A stretch of DNA of 35,107 nt from JANOYC01 sp031428675 (GTDB taxonomy: Bacteria > Actinomycetota > Actinomycetes > Actinomycetales > Microbacteriaceae), in assembly GCA_031428675.1 (NCBI GenBank), contig JANOYC010000134.1, positions 1 to 35,107 on the forward strand, in the 5' to 3' direction. This document shows, piece after piece, positions 14,427-23,934 of the stretch. The notes beneath the pieces were generated by a model. It ran no database searches. It saw only the letters and a list, made by a program, of their open reading frames with translations, and was not told the DNA's origin. Position numbers and translations under genes: made by a program. Numbering within the stretch: position 1 is the stretch's first letter; every line of letters begins with the position of its first letter.

Positions 14427-14470
14427 GTTGTGCACAACAGGGTGCGACAGGGTGCGAAGTCCTGCACAAC
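14427..14470. repeat. Palindrome, tandem repeat and half-site between convergent genes
   Basis: GTTGTGCACAAC (14427-14438) is a perfect 12-bp palindrome. It runs into two copies of CAGGGTGCGA (14438-14447, 14448-14457), then TGCACAAC again (14463-14470). The outer pieces can form an 8-bp stem over a 28-nt loop. A 5-bp GC hairpin precedes it at 14394-14407. It is in the 105-bp gap between the Dabb and aspS stops. Confidence 0.6.
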
Positions 14471-14496
14471 GGGGAGTGGGCCGCCTGGCGCGATGG

Positions 14497-15807
<1,311 letters not shown>

Positions 15808-15815
15808 AAGGGTCG

Positions 15816-15821
15816 ATTCTA
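15816..15821 (-). promoter_or_regulatory. -10 box for aspS (leaderless)
   Basis: TAGAAT read leftward, 8 nt before the GTG at 15807. Confidence 0.5.
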
Positions 15822-15869
15822 GTGTCGGAGCCGTGCGCCCTCTTCGGCAGACGCCCAGCGCTGCCGATC

Positions 15870-15875
15870 TAGACT
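15870..15875 (+). promoter_or_regulatory. -10 box of the cytochrome c biogenesis operon (leaderless)
   Basis: TAGACT, 7 nt before the GTG at 15883; would drive the five-gene unit to 20404. Confidence 0.55.
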
Positions 15876-15882
15876 GGATGCC

Positions 15883-16521
15883 GTGCCAGCCGACCTCATT
15901 CACCTCGTGCGCCACGGCGAGGTGCACAATCCCGACAAGGTGCTCTACGGACGCATCCCCGGGTTCGGTTTGAGTACCCTCGGACACCGGATGGCCGAGT
16001 CGGCCGCCGATCAGCTGCACGGGCATCCCATCACTCGTTTGTATGCGTCACCGCTGCAGCGGGCGCAGGAATCGGCGAAGCCTTTTCAGGTCGGATTCGA
16101 GCTCGACATCGTCACCGACGAACGACTCATCGAGCCCACCAACAAGTTCGAGGGTCGCCCGTTCGAGTTCGGGCCCCAAGTGCTATTGCGCCCAGAAGCC
16201 TGGCCGTGGGTGATCAACCCCCTGAAGCCGAGTTGGGGAGAGCCCTTCGTTTCTATCGCGGCCCGCATGCTTGCCGTCGTAGAAGAAGCATGGGAGCGCA
16301 CGACACACGGCGAGGTAGTGCTCGTAAGTCATCAGCTGCCGATCTGGATGGTGCATCGCTCACTCGCCGGCGAAAAGCTCTACCACGACCCGCGTAAACG
16401 ACGGTGCCATCTGTCCAGCATCACCACTCTCGCCAAACGCGGCGAGCGGTTTGTTGAGGTCTCCTACCGCGACCCGGCCCGAGAACTTCTCGCCGCCTCC
16501 ATCGACCTGGGAGCAGTGTGA
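15883..16521 (+). CDS. Histidine phosphatase family protein
   Basis: 212 residues. The branch-1 phosphoglycerate-mutase-like signature LVRHGEV at residues 7-13 gives the phospho-acceptor His; LYASPLQRAQESA (second Arg) and VVLVSHQLPI (second His) complete the site. The substrate is unknown; it may be a metabolite phosphatase rather than a true mutase. It heads the System II cytochrome c biogenesis operon, a placement I recall in mycobacteria as Rv0525, and its stop overlaps the next start (GTGA), so a role with that pathway is plausible but unproven. Confidence 0.9.
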   Translation: MPADLIHLVRHGEVHNPDKVLYGRIPGFGLSTLGHRMAESAADQLHGHPITRLYASPLQRAQESAKPFQVGFELDIVTDERLIEPTNKFEGRPFEFGPQVLLRPEAWPWVINPLKPSWGEPFVSIAARMLAVVEEAWERTTHGEVVLVSHQLPIWMVHRSLAGEKLYHDPRKRRCHLSSITTLAKRGERFVEVSYRDPARELLAASIDLGAV

Positions 16522-17120
16522 TCCGACGCACTCCGGTCACCCGCGCGGTGACGGTCGCTCTCGCGCTCGCGACGATCGTCTCAGTATCCGGATGCTCGAA
16601 CGATCCGCTCGCAGAGGCCTACCGAGACGGCACGACCGAGAACTACATATCGGGCAACGGCGTGTACGAAGAAATCGCGCCCGCCGAGCGGGGCGCGGCC
16701 GTCGACTTTGAGGGCGTCTCCGACACCGGCGAACCGATCGCGAGCAACGACTATGCCGGAGACGTGTACGTGGTCAACTTCTGGTACGCCGGTTGCCCAC
16801 CCTGCCGCGCCGAGGCACCCGATCTCGAGGCGTTGGCCCAGGAGTATGCGGACGGTGGCGTGTCGTTCCTCGGAGTGAACGTTTACGACCAGGCGGACAC
16901 GGCTCGGGCCTTCGCACGCACCTACTCGCTGAGCTATCCGTCGATCGTCGATGCGAACGACGTGCGCGTTCAGTTGGCCTTCGCGAGCACGGTCGCGCCC
17001 AACGCAGTCCCGACAACGCTCGTCATGGATCGCGAAGGCCGCGTGGCAGCCCGCTATTCGGGTCAGATCGAGAAGAGCATTCTCGCCGCGATGATCGACC
17101 GCGTCCTGGGCGAATCCTGA
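16518..17120 (+). CDS. resA: TlpA/ResA-like thioredoxin lipoprotein
   Basis: 200 residues. Lipoprotein signal: Arg-rich start, hydrophobic stretch, then SVSGC with the lipidated Cys at residue 26, so it is tethered on the outer face of the membrane. The thioredoxin-fold domain carries VVNFWYAGCPPCRAE (Cys93, Cys96) and the cis-Pro segment NAVPTTLVMD. It would keep the apocytochrome c CXXCH cysteines reduced before haem attachment, receiving electrons from CcdA. The GTG start overlaps the preceding TGA; its own TGA overlaps the ccdA ATG. Confidence 0.94.
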   Translation: MIRRTPVTRAVTVALALATIVSVSGCSNDPLAEAYRDGTTENYISGNGVYEEIAPAERGAAVDFEGVSDTGEPIASNDYAGDVYVVNFWYAGCPPCRAEAPDLEALAQEYADGGVSFLGVNVYDQADTARAFARTYSLSYPSIVDANDVRVQLAFASTVAPNAVPTTLVMDREGRVAARYSGQIEKSILAAMIDRVLGES

Positions 17121-17860
17121 TGGATTCGATCGGCGGCATCGTTTTCAGCGGCAATCTGCTGCTCGCGATTCCGCTCGCCCTGCTGGCCGGGTTTCTGAGC
17201 TTCGCGTCGCCGTGCGTTCTCCCGCTCGTCCCGGGCTACCTCGGTTACGTCGGGGGCTTCGCGGGTGAAGGCACAACGCGCGACCGTAAGCGACTTCTCC
17301 TCGGTGTCGGCTTGTTCATTCTCGGGTTCAGCGTTGTCTTCGTGGCTACCGGTGTCTTGTTCGGCACCGCCGGGCTCATCCTGCGCTCGTGGCTTGATGT
17401 GATCCTGCCGATCGCGGGCGTGGTCATCATCGTGATGGGGCTCATATTCATCGGGCAGTTCACCTTCTTGCAGCGATCGTTCAAGCCGCGCTGGAAGGTG
17501 GCAACGGGAATCGCGGGTGCTCCTGTGCTCGGGATTGTCTTTGCGATCGGCTGGACCCCGTGTCTCGGCCCGGTGCTGACTGCTGTGAATTCGCTCGCCT
17601 TCTACGAGGGCGACGCGTGGCGAGGAGGGCTCCTCGCCGCCATCTACTGCGTCGGTCTCGGCGCGCCGTTCCTGCTGGTCGCACTCGGAGTGAGCTGGTT
17701 CTCGGGCTCTGTTGCTTTCCTGAGGCGCCACATTCGGGTCGTCAATCTCATTGGCGGTTCGATGCTCATCCTCATTGGCGTGCTCATGCTGACGGGCGCC
17801 TGGCGCCACCTCATCTCGGCTCTGGCGGCGGTGATCGATGGATTCGTCCCGGCCCTCTGA
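17120..17860 (+). CDS. ccdA: CcdA, membrane thiol-electron transporter
   Basis: 246 residues, about six membrane helices (DsbD beta-domain family). It carries reducing equivalents from cytosolic thioredoxin to the outside thiol protein. The paired Cys are FASPCVLPLVPGYLGYVGG (Cys32) and IGWTPCLGP (about residue 149), each flanked by Pro as is typical. The ATG at 17120 overlaps the last base of the resA stop (TGATG), so it is coupled; a longer open frame upstream runs inside resA and is a shadow. Confidence 0.95.
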   Translation: MDSIGGIVFSGNLLLAIPLALLAGFLSFASPCVLPLVPGYLGYVGGFAGEGTTRDRKRLLLGVGLFILGFSVVFVATGVLFGTAGLILRSWLDVILPIAGVVIIVMGLIFIGQFTFLQRSFKPRWKVATGIAGAPVLGIVFAIGWTPCLGPVLTAVNSLAFYEGDAWRGGLLAAIYCVGLGAPFLLVALGVSWFSGSVAFLRRHIRVVNLIGGSMLILIGVLMLTGAWRHLISALAAVIDGFVPAL

Positions 17861-19442
17861 TCACGTCGACGGCAGAGGTCACCCCACCGAGAACGACATC
17901 ACCCAACCGCGACTCGGCGTCGTCGGCTACGCCCGGTTCGTCTGGCGCCAACTCACGAGCATGCGCACCGCCTTGTTCCTGCTCCTCCTCCTCGCCTTCG
18001 CCGCGGTACCGGGCTCGCTTGTGCCGCAGAGAAGCGCCGACCCCAATGGCGTCGTGCAGTACCGCACCGATAACCCCGAGTTGTACCGCGTGCTCGACGC
18101 CCTGCAGGTGTTCGACACGTATTCGTCGGTCTGGTTCTCGAGCATCTACCTGCTGTTGTTCATCTCCTTGATCGGCTGCGTCATTCCGCGCACCCGTCAC
18201 CACTTCGACGCGCTTCGCGCCGCGCCTCCGCGCACCCCGGCTCGGTTGAAACGACTCCCCGCTTTCCTGGCCGTTGATGCGCCGGGAATCACCGAAAAGG
18301 ATGCGGTCGAATCGGCGCGACGACTGCTGCGCCGACTCGGGTACCGAGTGCGCGTCGACAGCGCATCCGTCAGCGCGGAGCGTGGTTATCTGCGCGAGAC
18401 CGGCAATCTCGTCTTCCACGGGGCTCTCGTCGGCATCCTTGTGGCCGTGGCTATTGGCGGCGGTTTCAGCTACACGGGTCAGAAAGTCATCGTCGAAGGG
18501 CAGGCTTTCTCCAACGTGCTCGGTAATTACGACTCGTTCAATCCTGGGCGCTATTTCTCCGACGACGTGCTCGCACCGTATTCCATTCGGCTGGACGGGT
18601 TCGACGCGGAGTATGAGGAGGAGAACATCGACGCTTACGGGCAGCCGATCGACTTCACCGCCTCCGTGACGACGACGATTCCCGGTGCCGACGGCCAGCC
18701 GGCATCGATCAAGGTGAACGAACCGCTGCGCATCGGTGGCACCGAGGTCTACCTGCTCGGCAACGGGTACGCGCCGTGGATCACGGTGCGCGATGCCGAT
18801 GGTGAGATCGCGTTCTCCCAGCCAGTTCCCTTCCTGCCACAGGATGGCAATCTCACCAGCCTTGGCGTCGTCAAGGTGCCCGACGGGCTCACCGATCAGC
18901 TCGGCATGATCGGGTTCTTCTACCCGACCACTCTCCCGCTCGCGAGCGGCGCGTTCAGTTCAAGCCACCCCGACCTTCGGGATCCAACGCTCACCTTGGA
19001 GGCGTACCGGGGTGATTTGGGGCTCGACGGCGGGATCCCCCGCTCCGCGTACTCCCTCGACACCGACGCCCTGACGCAAGTCGCTGGCCGCACCTCGGAG
19101 ACGCCTACCCTCGCCCTGAAGATCGGTGACACCGTCGAGCTTCCCGACGGTCTGGGCAGCGTCGAGCTCAGCGAGGTGAAGCGCTTCGTCTCGCTCGACA
19201 TCCATCACGATCCAACGCAGACTTGGGTCTTCATCTTCTCGGTGCTCGTGCTCGCGGGACTTCTCACCGGCCTGTTCATTCCGCGTCGGCGGCTGTGGGT
19301 CAAGTTCGTGGCTGGCGCGGACGGCACCAGCACCCTCGAATACGCGGGCCTCGCCCGCGGCGACGACCCCACCCTGATGGCTGCCGTCACAGCATTCGCC
19401 CAGAAACACGCGGCAGGGCTGGGGATTAAGGTGGGAGAGTGA
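17838..19442 (+). CDS. resB: ResB, cytochrome c synthase subunit
   Basis: 534 residues. System II haem-ligation partner: three N-terminal membrane helices (LTSMRTALFLLLLLAFAAVPGSLVPQ, then the IYLLLFISLIGCVIPR helix and VFHGALVGILVAVAIG), a large external domain of about 300 residues, and one last helix near residue 460 (TWVFIFSVLVLAGLLTGLF) before a short cytoplasmic end. With CcsB it binds haem and joins it to apocytochrome c. The ATG overlaps the end of ccdA by 23 bp in another frame. Confidence 0.94.
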   Translation: MDSSRPSDHVDGRGHPTENDITQPRLGVVGYARFVWRQLTSMRTALFLLLLLAFAAVPGSLVPQRSADPNGVVQYRTDNPELYRVLDALQVFDTYSSVWFSSIYLLLFISLIGCVIPRTRHHFDALRAAPPRTPARLKRLPAFLAVDAPGITEKDAVESARRLLRRLGYRVRVDSASVSAERGYLRETGNLVFHGALVGILVAVAIGGGFSYTGQKVIVEGQAFSNVLGNYDSFNPGRYFSDDVLAPYSIRLDGFDAEYEEENIDAYGQPIDFTASVTTTIPGADGQPASIKVNEPLRIGGTEVYLLGNGYAPWITVRDADGEIAFSQPVPFLPQDGNLTSLGVVKVPDGLTDQLGMIGFFYPTTLPLASGAFSSSHPDLRDPTLTLEAYRGDLGLDGGIPRSAYSLDTDALTQVAGRTSETPTLALKIGDTVELPDGLGSVELSEVKRFVSLDIHHDPTQTWVFIFSVLVLAGLLTGLFIPRRRLWVKFVAGADGTSTLEYAGLARGDDPTLMAAVTAFAQKHAAGLGIKVGE

Positions 19443-20404
19443 CCGCAACCCTCGTTTCCTACTCCCTCCTCGCGGTGTGGTCGGCGATGGCAATCTATGC
19501 GCTCGCTTTCGTCGCGTTCACGCTCGATCTCGCCGGTCGAGCAGCGCGAGATCCGCGCCAAAAGGGCGTCGTAGAAGGCAGTGAGGCGGCGAGCGGGGGC
19601 TCTGGCACGAGTGGGGGCGCCGGCACGACCGTCGTGCAGCGCACGGATGCCCCTTCGGTCGGAGGCTATTCCTCACGATGGGCAAAGGTCGCGCTCGCGC
19701 TCACGATTATCGCGTGGCTTCTGCACGTCACGGCCACGGTCTTCCGGGGGCTCGCGGCGAACCGCGTGCCGTGGGCAAATATGTTCGAGTTCTCGCTCAC
19801 CGCCACGGCGCTTATCGTCGGCGTGTTTCTCGCCGTGCAACTGTGGAACGATCTGCGTTTCCTCGGCTCGTACGTCATCGGCTTCGTGGTGCTCGCCCTC
19901 GGTGTCGCGACCGTGAACTTCTACGTCGACGTGGTGCCGTTGCCGCCGGCGCTACAGTCCGCCTGGCTCGTGATCCACGTTTTCGTGGCGAGTCTCGCAA
20001 CCGGATTTTTCGGACTGGGCGCTGCGCTGTCGATCGTGCAGCTCATCCAGTCGCGTCGTGAGGCGACGAAGGGTCTGCTCCGTCTGGTGCCGGCGCCGGA
20101 CGGGCTCGAGAACTTGGCCTACCGTCTGAATCTCGTCGGTTTCGTGCTGTGGACGTTCACCCTGATGGCCGGCGCCATCTGGGCCGAGCGCGCGTGGGGC
20201 AGGTACTGGGGCTGGGACACCAAAGAGGTGTGGACGTTCATCATCTGGGTGATTTTCGCCGGTTACATCCACGCGAGGGCGACGCGCGGATGGCGCGGTT
20301 CACGCAGCGCGGTTCTCGCGATTATCGGCTTCAGTGCCGTGGTGTTCAATTTCACCGTTGTGAATCTTTTCTTCAAGGGTCTGCACGCCTACAGCGGACT
20401 TTGA
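19439..20404 (+). CDS. ccsB: CcsB (CcsA/ResC), cytochrome c synthase subunit
   Basis: 321 residues, eight or so membrane helices. It holds the haem-handling tryptophan-rich motif WGRYWGWDTKEVWTFIIW (about residues 256-273), the hallmark of the CcmC/CcmF/CcsA family, with conserved His in the flanking loops (e.g. WLLHVTATV, AWLVIHVFVA). Between helices 1 and 2 is a low-complexity Gly/Ser/Ala/Thr linker of about 40 residues. The GTG start overlaps the resB stop (GTGA). The gene ends 4 bp from the convergent menC. Confidence 0.94.
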   Translation: MTATLVSYSLLAVWSAMAIYALAFVAFTLDLAGRAARDPRQKGVVEGSEAASGGSGTSGGAGTTVVQRTDAPSVGGYSSRWAKVALALTIIAWLLHVTATVFRGLAANRVPWANMFEFSLTATALIVGVFLAVQLWNDLRFLGSYVIGFVVLALGVATVNFYVDVVPLPPALQSAWLVIHVFVASLATGFFGLGAALSIVQLIQSRREATKGLLRLVPAPDGLENLAYRLNLVGFVLWTFTLMAGAIWAERAWGRYWGWDTKEVWTFIIWVIFAGYIHARATRGWRGSRSAVLAIIGFSAVVFNFTVVNLFFKGLHAYSGL

Positions 20405-20408
20405 AGCC

Positions 20409-21398
20409 TCAGTCAAGTAGCGCGTAGCACCGGGTCAGCCGCGCGTGCCACCACGAGTCGCGGTCTGCGGGTGCGGCGTGTGCGGTCACGAGGCCAGCAC
20501 TGACGTCGATGCGGCGAACCGGGATGAAACCGTCAACGGGGAGCAATGGTTCGTCGGTGACGTCTGCGGCCAGAAGAGCAGCCGTGCCGAGCCCACAGTC
20601 GAACTCGAGATCCTGCACTCGAGCCGCAAGGTGCGCGCCCATCGACAATCCGACTGAGGATTCCAGGGCGCTCGAGACCACAACGGGCAGACCGGCACGT
20701 TCGATGAGCGCGATGGCGCTTCGGATTCCGCCGAGTGGTTGCGCCTTTATCACCAGAATGTCGGCGGCCCCTGCGTCGACCACGGCCAGCGGATCGGCCG
20801 CTCGCCGGACGCTTTCGTCGGCGGCGATCGGAATGCCCATGTACTTCACCCGCTCCCGAATCTCCGCCAATTCTGGGACGGTCGCACACGGTTGCTCCAC
20901 GTACTCCAGGTCGAACGGAGCGAGAGCGTGGATGGCGTGCTCCGCTTCGTCTACGTTCCACCCGCCGTTCGCGTCAACGCGGATGCGGCCTTCTGCGCCA
21001 AGAACGCGACGGGCTTCGGCCACCCGGGCCACGTCATCCGCGAGGGTCTGACCCGGTTCAGCGACCTTCACTTTGACGGTACGGCAGCCGGTAAAGCGGG
21101 CGAGGACCGCCGCTACCGCCTCGACGGGCACCGCGGGGAGGGTTGCGTTGACACGCACTCGATCGGTCGCTGCTTCGGTTTCGTGCCAGCCGAATTCGAT
21201 GGCCGCCGCGAGCCACGAGGAGGCTTCCTCGTCGTCGTACTCCGGAAACGGCGAGAACTCCGTCCACCCCTGCGGGCCACGCAAGAGCATGACTTCGCGT
21301 ACGTCGATGCTGCGAAAACGATTCGTCAGCGGGAGCGACACGACCCGAGCGGAGTCCAGCAACTCAGACAGAGACGGAACCGGCGGCGTCGACGACAT
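20409..21398 (-). CDS. menC: o-Succinylbenzoate synthase
   Basis: 329 residues from the ATG at 21398. It dehydrates SHCHC to o-succinylbenzoate in menaquinone synthesis (enolase superfamily). Visible residues are the catalytic Lys in RTVKVKVAEPG, metal ligands in VDANGGWN (Asp), EYVEQPC (Glu) and AADESVR (Asp), then the second Lys in VIKAQPLGG. A frame extending to 21887 lies over the divergent gene and is rejected. No Shine-Dalgarno; CAGACT sits 6 nt upstream, a weaker form of the window's usual -10. Confidence 0.94.
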   Translation of the reverse strand: MSSTPPVPSLSELLDSARVVSLPLTNRFRSIDVREVMLLRGPQGWTEFSPFPEYDDEEASSWLAAAIEFGWHETEAATDRVRVNATLPAVPVEAVAAVLARFTGCRTVKVKVAEPGQTLADDVARVAEARRVLGAEGRIRVDANGGWNVDEAEHAIHALAPFDLEYVEQPCATVPELAEIRERVKYMGIPIAADESVRRAADPLAVVDAGAADILVIKAQPLGGIRSAIALIERAGLPVVVSSALESSVGLSMGAHLAARVQDLEFDCGLGTAALLAADVTDEPLLPVDGFIPVRRIDVSAGLVTAHAAPADRDSWWHARLTRCYALLD

Positions 21399-21437
21399 GC
21401 GACCAGTCTGCCGCAGTCGTCGGCGTGCTCGGCGCAA

Positions 21438-21443
21438 TAGTCT
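21438..21443 (+). promoter_or_regulatory. -10 box for the 119-residue membrane protein
   Basis: TAGTCT, giving a predicted leader of about 35 nt with a GGAGGG site. Confidence 0.35.
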
Positions 21444-21485
21444 GAGACTTCCGACGGCGCGCCAGCAAGGAACGGAGGGAAGCGG

Positions 21486-21845
21486 ATGAGCACGGACGAC
21501 CTGAGCGGCATATTCGCAGCGCGCGATGACACTCTGATGACCGCGCTTCCCCCTCGACCCCGACGTCCGTGGCTCGGCGTTTGCTCCATCGCTCTTGTTG
21601 TCGTCGTCGCGGTCGTCGACGCGATCGCAATCAGAACGGCCTACGCCAACGACTACGCGACGGCGATCGCTCTTGCGGTCACCGCCATCGGCACTGCGAC
21701 GATCGCATTCGGGCTGGCGCTCGTCGCGGTGATCACGCGGCGCGGACGCTGGTGGGGCGTCGCGGCCCTGCCGTTGAGCGTTGCCGTGAACCCCTACTTG
21801 CTCGCCGCGATACTCGGCATGGCGAGCGGCATCGCCGGAACCTGA
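21486..21845 (+). CDS. Small membrane protein of unknown function
   Basis: 119 residues. A polar N terminus of ~30 residues ending PPRPRRPW is followed by about three hydrophobic segments (33-55, 62-87, 94-115). The Arg-rich run ITRRGRW between the last two sets a cytoplasmic loop. ATG 21486 has GGAGGG 6 nt upstream. It lies between menC (divergent) and menB; no family recognised and no evident link to quinones beyond location. Confidence 0.7.
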   Translation: MSTDDLSGIFAARDDTLMTALPPRPRRPWLGVCSIALVVVVAVVDAIAIRTAYANDYATAIALAVTAIGTATIAFGLALVAVITRRGRWWGVAALPLSVAVNPYLLAAILGMASGIAGT

Positions 21846-21889
21846 CCGACGCCGCTTTCGCGATAGCCCCGTGGCTGTTCGCCGCAACC

Positions 21890-21895
21890 TAGGCT
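21890..21895 (+). promoter_or_regulatory. -10 box for menB (leaderless)
   Basis: TAGGCT, 6 nt before the ATG at 21902. Confidence 0.55.
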
Positions 21896-21901
21896 GGTCG
21901 C

Positions 21902-22819
21902 ATGGCCGAATCCGTCTCCGAGTTGTTCGATGAAGAACTGTGGCAGTCTGTGCCCGGCTTCGATGACCTCACCGACATCACCTACCACCACGATCGCGAG
22001 GGCCGCGTCGCCCGCGTCGCCTTCAATCGGCCCGAGGTGCGCAATGCCTTTCGTCCGCATACGGTCGATGAGCTCTACCGCGCGCTCGACCACGCGAGGC
22101 AGAACTCGCGCCTCGGCGTCGTGCTCCTGACAGGAAACGGACCCAGCCCCAAAGATGGCGGTTGGGCGTTCTGCTCCGGAGGCGACCAACGCATCCGGGG
22201 GCGTGCCGGCTATCAGTACGACGAATCGGCGGTCGGGCCGAACCCGCTGAGCGACCGAGCGGCCACCGGTCGGCTGCACATTCTCGAGGTGCAACGACTG
22301 ATTCGCTTCATGCCGAAAATTGTGATCGCGCTCGTGCCCGGCTGGGCGGCCGGCGGGGGCCATTCGCTGCACGTCGTGTGTGATCTCAGCATCGCGAGCG
22401 AAGAACATGCCAAGTTCAAACAGACGGATGCCGATGTCGGCTCGTTCGACGCCGGTTACGGCAGCGCGTACTTCGCTCGCCAGGTCGGCCAGAAATTCGC
22501 TCGTGAGGTGTTCTTTCTCGCTCGCGAGTACAGCGCAGAGCGCGCACTCGCTGCGGGAGCCGTCAACGCCGTCGTGCCGCACGCGCAACTGGAGCGCGTT
22601 GGCTACGAGTGGGCCACAGAGATCCTCACGAAGTCGCCGACCGCGATCCGCATGCTGAAGTTCGCATTCAACGCGGTCGACGACGGGCTCGTCGGGCAGC
22701 AAGTGTTCGCCGGCGAGGCGACCAGGCTCGCTTACGGTACTGACGAAGCGGTCGAGGGGCGCGACGCCTTCCTGGAGAAGCGCGAACCCGACTGGGGGCC
22801 CTTCCCGTGGCAGTATTGA
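21902..22819 (+). CDS. menB: 1,4-Dihydroxy-2-naphthoyl-CoA synthase
   Basis: 305 residues, crotonase fold. It cyclises o-succinylbenzoyl-CoA to 1,4-dihydroxy-2-naphthoyl-CoA. The oxyanion-hole region WAFCSGGDQRIRG (about residues 88-100) is the MenB-specific form, followed by VPGWAAGGGHSLHVVCDLSIAS, the FDAGYGSAY loop and the typical end GRDAFLEKREPDW..PFPWQY. Its length agrees with actinobacterial MenB. Probably leaderless. menE starts 7 bp after its stop. Confidence 0.96.
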   Translation: MAESVSELFDEELWQSVPGFDDLTDITYHHDREGRVARVAFNRPEVRNAFRPHTVDELYRALDHARQNSRLGVVLLTGNGPSPKDGGWAFCSGGDQRIRGRAGYQYDESAVGPNPLSDRAATGRLHILEVQRLIRFMPKIVIALVPGWAAGGGHSLHVVCDLSIASEEHAKFKQTDADVGSFDAGYGSAYFARQVGQKFAREVFFLAREYSAERALAAGAVNAVVPHAQLERVGYEWATEILTKSPTAIRMLKFAFNAVDDGLVGQQVFAGEATRLAYGTDEAVEGRDAFLEKREPDWGPFPWQY

Positions 22820-22826
22820 TCTCGGC

Positions 22827-23924
22827 ATGACGCGCGCGCTCCGCTCGGTCAGCGGCGCTGATGTGCTGCCGGCGCTCCGGCTTGCTCTGTCGGGGGACGG
22901 CCCCGCGATCCTGCCGGGCGTAGCGGGGGAGACGGGGCTCACTCGGGTCGAGGTCGGCGTTGCGGCCGTGATCGAGACAAGCGGATCGACCGGTCACCCC
23001 AAACGCGTGGTGCTCAGCCGCCATGCTCTGCTTGCGAGCGCGGCCGCCTCCGCCTCCGCCTTGGGTGGGCCGGGACAATGGCTGCTCGCGTTGCCGACGA
23101 CCTACGTCGCCGGCCTGAATGTGCTCGTTCGCTCGATCGCGAGCGGCGTCGACCCGATCGTCGTGGCATCCGGAGCGTTCACCGCCGAGAAGTTCCGCGA
23201 CGCAACGCGGCGGATGTCCGAACCCGTGCGCTTCGTGTCTCTCGTGCCAGCCCAGCTCGCCCGCATTCTCGACGACAGCGATGCGACAGCCGCGGCTCGA
23301 CGATTCGATCGCGTGCTCGTTGGTGGCCAATCATTACCTAGCGCGGTGCGCGAGCGAGCGCTCGCAGCAGGAATCCGCATGACAACCACCTACGGCTCGA
23401 GTGAGACCTGCGGGGGGTGTGTCTACGACGGGGTTCCAATCGGCACGACCGCCGCGACGATCGTCGACGGCGAGGTGCAACTCGCGGGTCCCATGCTTGC
23501 CGACGGCTATCTCCATGATCCCGCTCGCACCGAAGCAGTGTTCGTGCTGCGTGACGGTCAGCGTTGGTACCGCACGGGCGACAGCGGAGAAATGGTCGAC
23601 GGTGTACTGCGGGTGACCGGGCGTTTCGATGACGTGATCATCTCGGGTGGGGAGAAGGTCTCCCTGGGGGCGATCGAGCGGTTGCTGCACGGCATCCCCG
23701 AGCTCAGCGACGCTGTCGTCGTCGCGTCGCAGAGCGACCGGTGGGGCGAAGTGCCCGTCGTGTTCACGACCAGACACGTGGATGCGGCGACCCTTCGCGC
23801 ACTTGTGGCAGACCGACTCGGGCGCGCTGCCGTCCCGGATCGGGTGATCGTGGTCGACAGCTTGCCCACACTCGACTCCGGCAAGCCCGACCGCGCGCAA
23901 CTCGCTACTGACGCACATCGCTAA
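22827..23924 (+). CDS. menE: o-Succinylbenzoate-CoA ligase, short form
   Basis: 365 residues. It adenylates o-succinylbenzoate, then attaches CoA (ANL superfamily). Visible motifs: ATP loop AVIETSGSTGHPKRVVLS (about 48-65), TTYGSSETCGG, WYRTGDSG, GRFDDVIISGGEKVS and the C-terminal catalytic Lys in LDSGKPDR. It lacks the first ~100 residues of longer bacterial MenE proteins, a compact form I recall in actinobacteria, so this is not a truncation artefact: the ATG sits 7 bp after menB. Its TAA is part of the -10 box of menA. Confidence 0.92.
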   Translation: MTRALRSVSGADVLPALRLALSGDGPAILPGVAGETGLTRVEVGVAAVIETSGSTGHPKRVVLSRHALLASAAASASALGGPGQWLLALPTTYVAGLNVLVRSIASGVDPIVVASGAFTAEKFRDATRRMSEPVRFVSLVPAQLARILDDSDATAAARRFDRVLVGGQSLPSAVRERALAAGIRMTTTYGSSETCGGCVYDGVPIGTTAATIVDGEVQLAGPMLADGYLHDPARTEAVFVLRDGQRWYRTGDSGEMVDGVLRVTGRFDDVIISGGEKVSLGAIERLLHGIPELSDAVVVASQSDRWGEVPVVFTTRHVDAATLRALVADRLGRAAVPDRVIVVDSLPTLDSGKPDRAQLATDAHR

Positions 23925-23927
23925 GAT
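23922..23927 (+). promoter_or_regulatory. -10 box for menA over the menE stop codon
   Basis: TAAGAT, whose first three bases are the menE stop, 7 nt before the menA GTG. Confidence 0.45.
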
Positions 23928-23934
23928 CGGCGAC

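Noticed and set aside
14428..14436. DnaA boxes or a replication origin
   Set aside because: One palindromic near-match only; no cluster, no dnaA/dnaN/gyrB nearby.
21794..22942. A 382-codon leftward frame opposite menB
   Set aside because: Shadow of menB; no recognisable domain.
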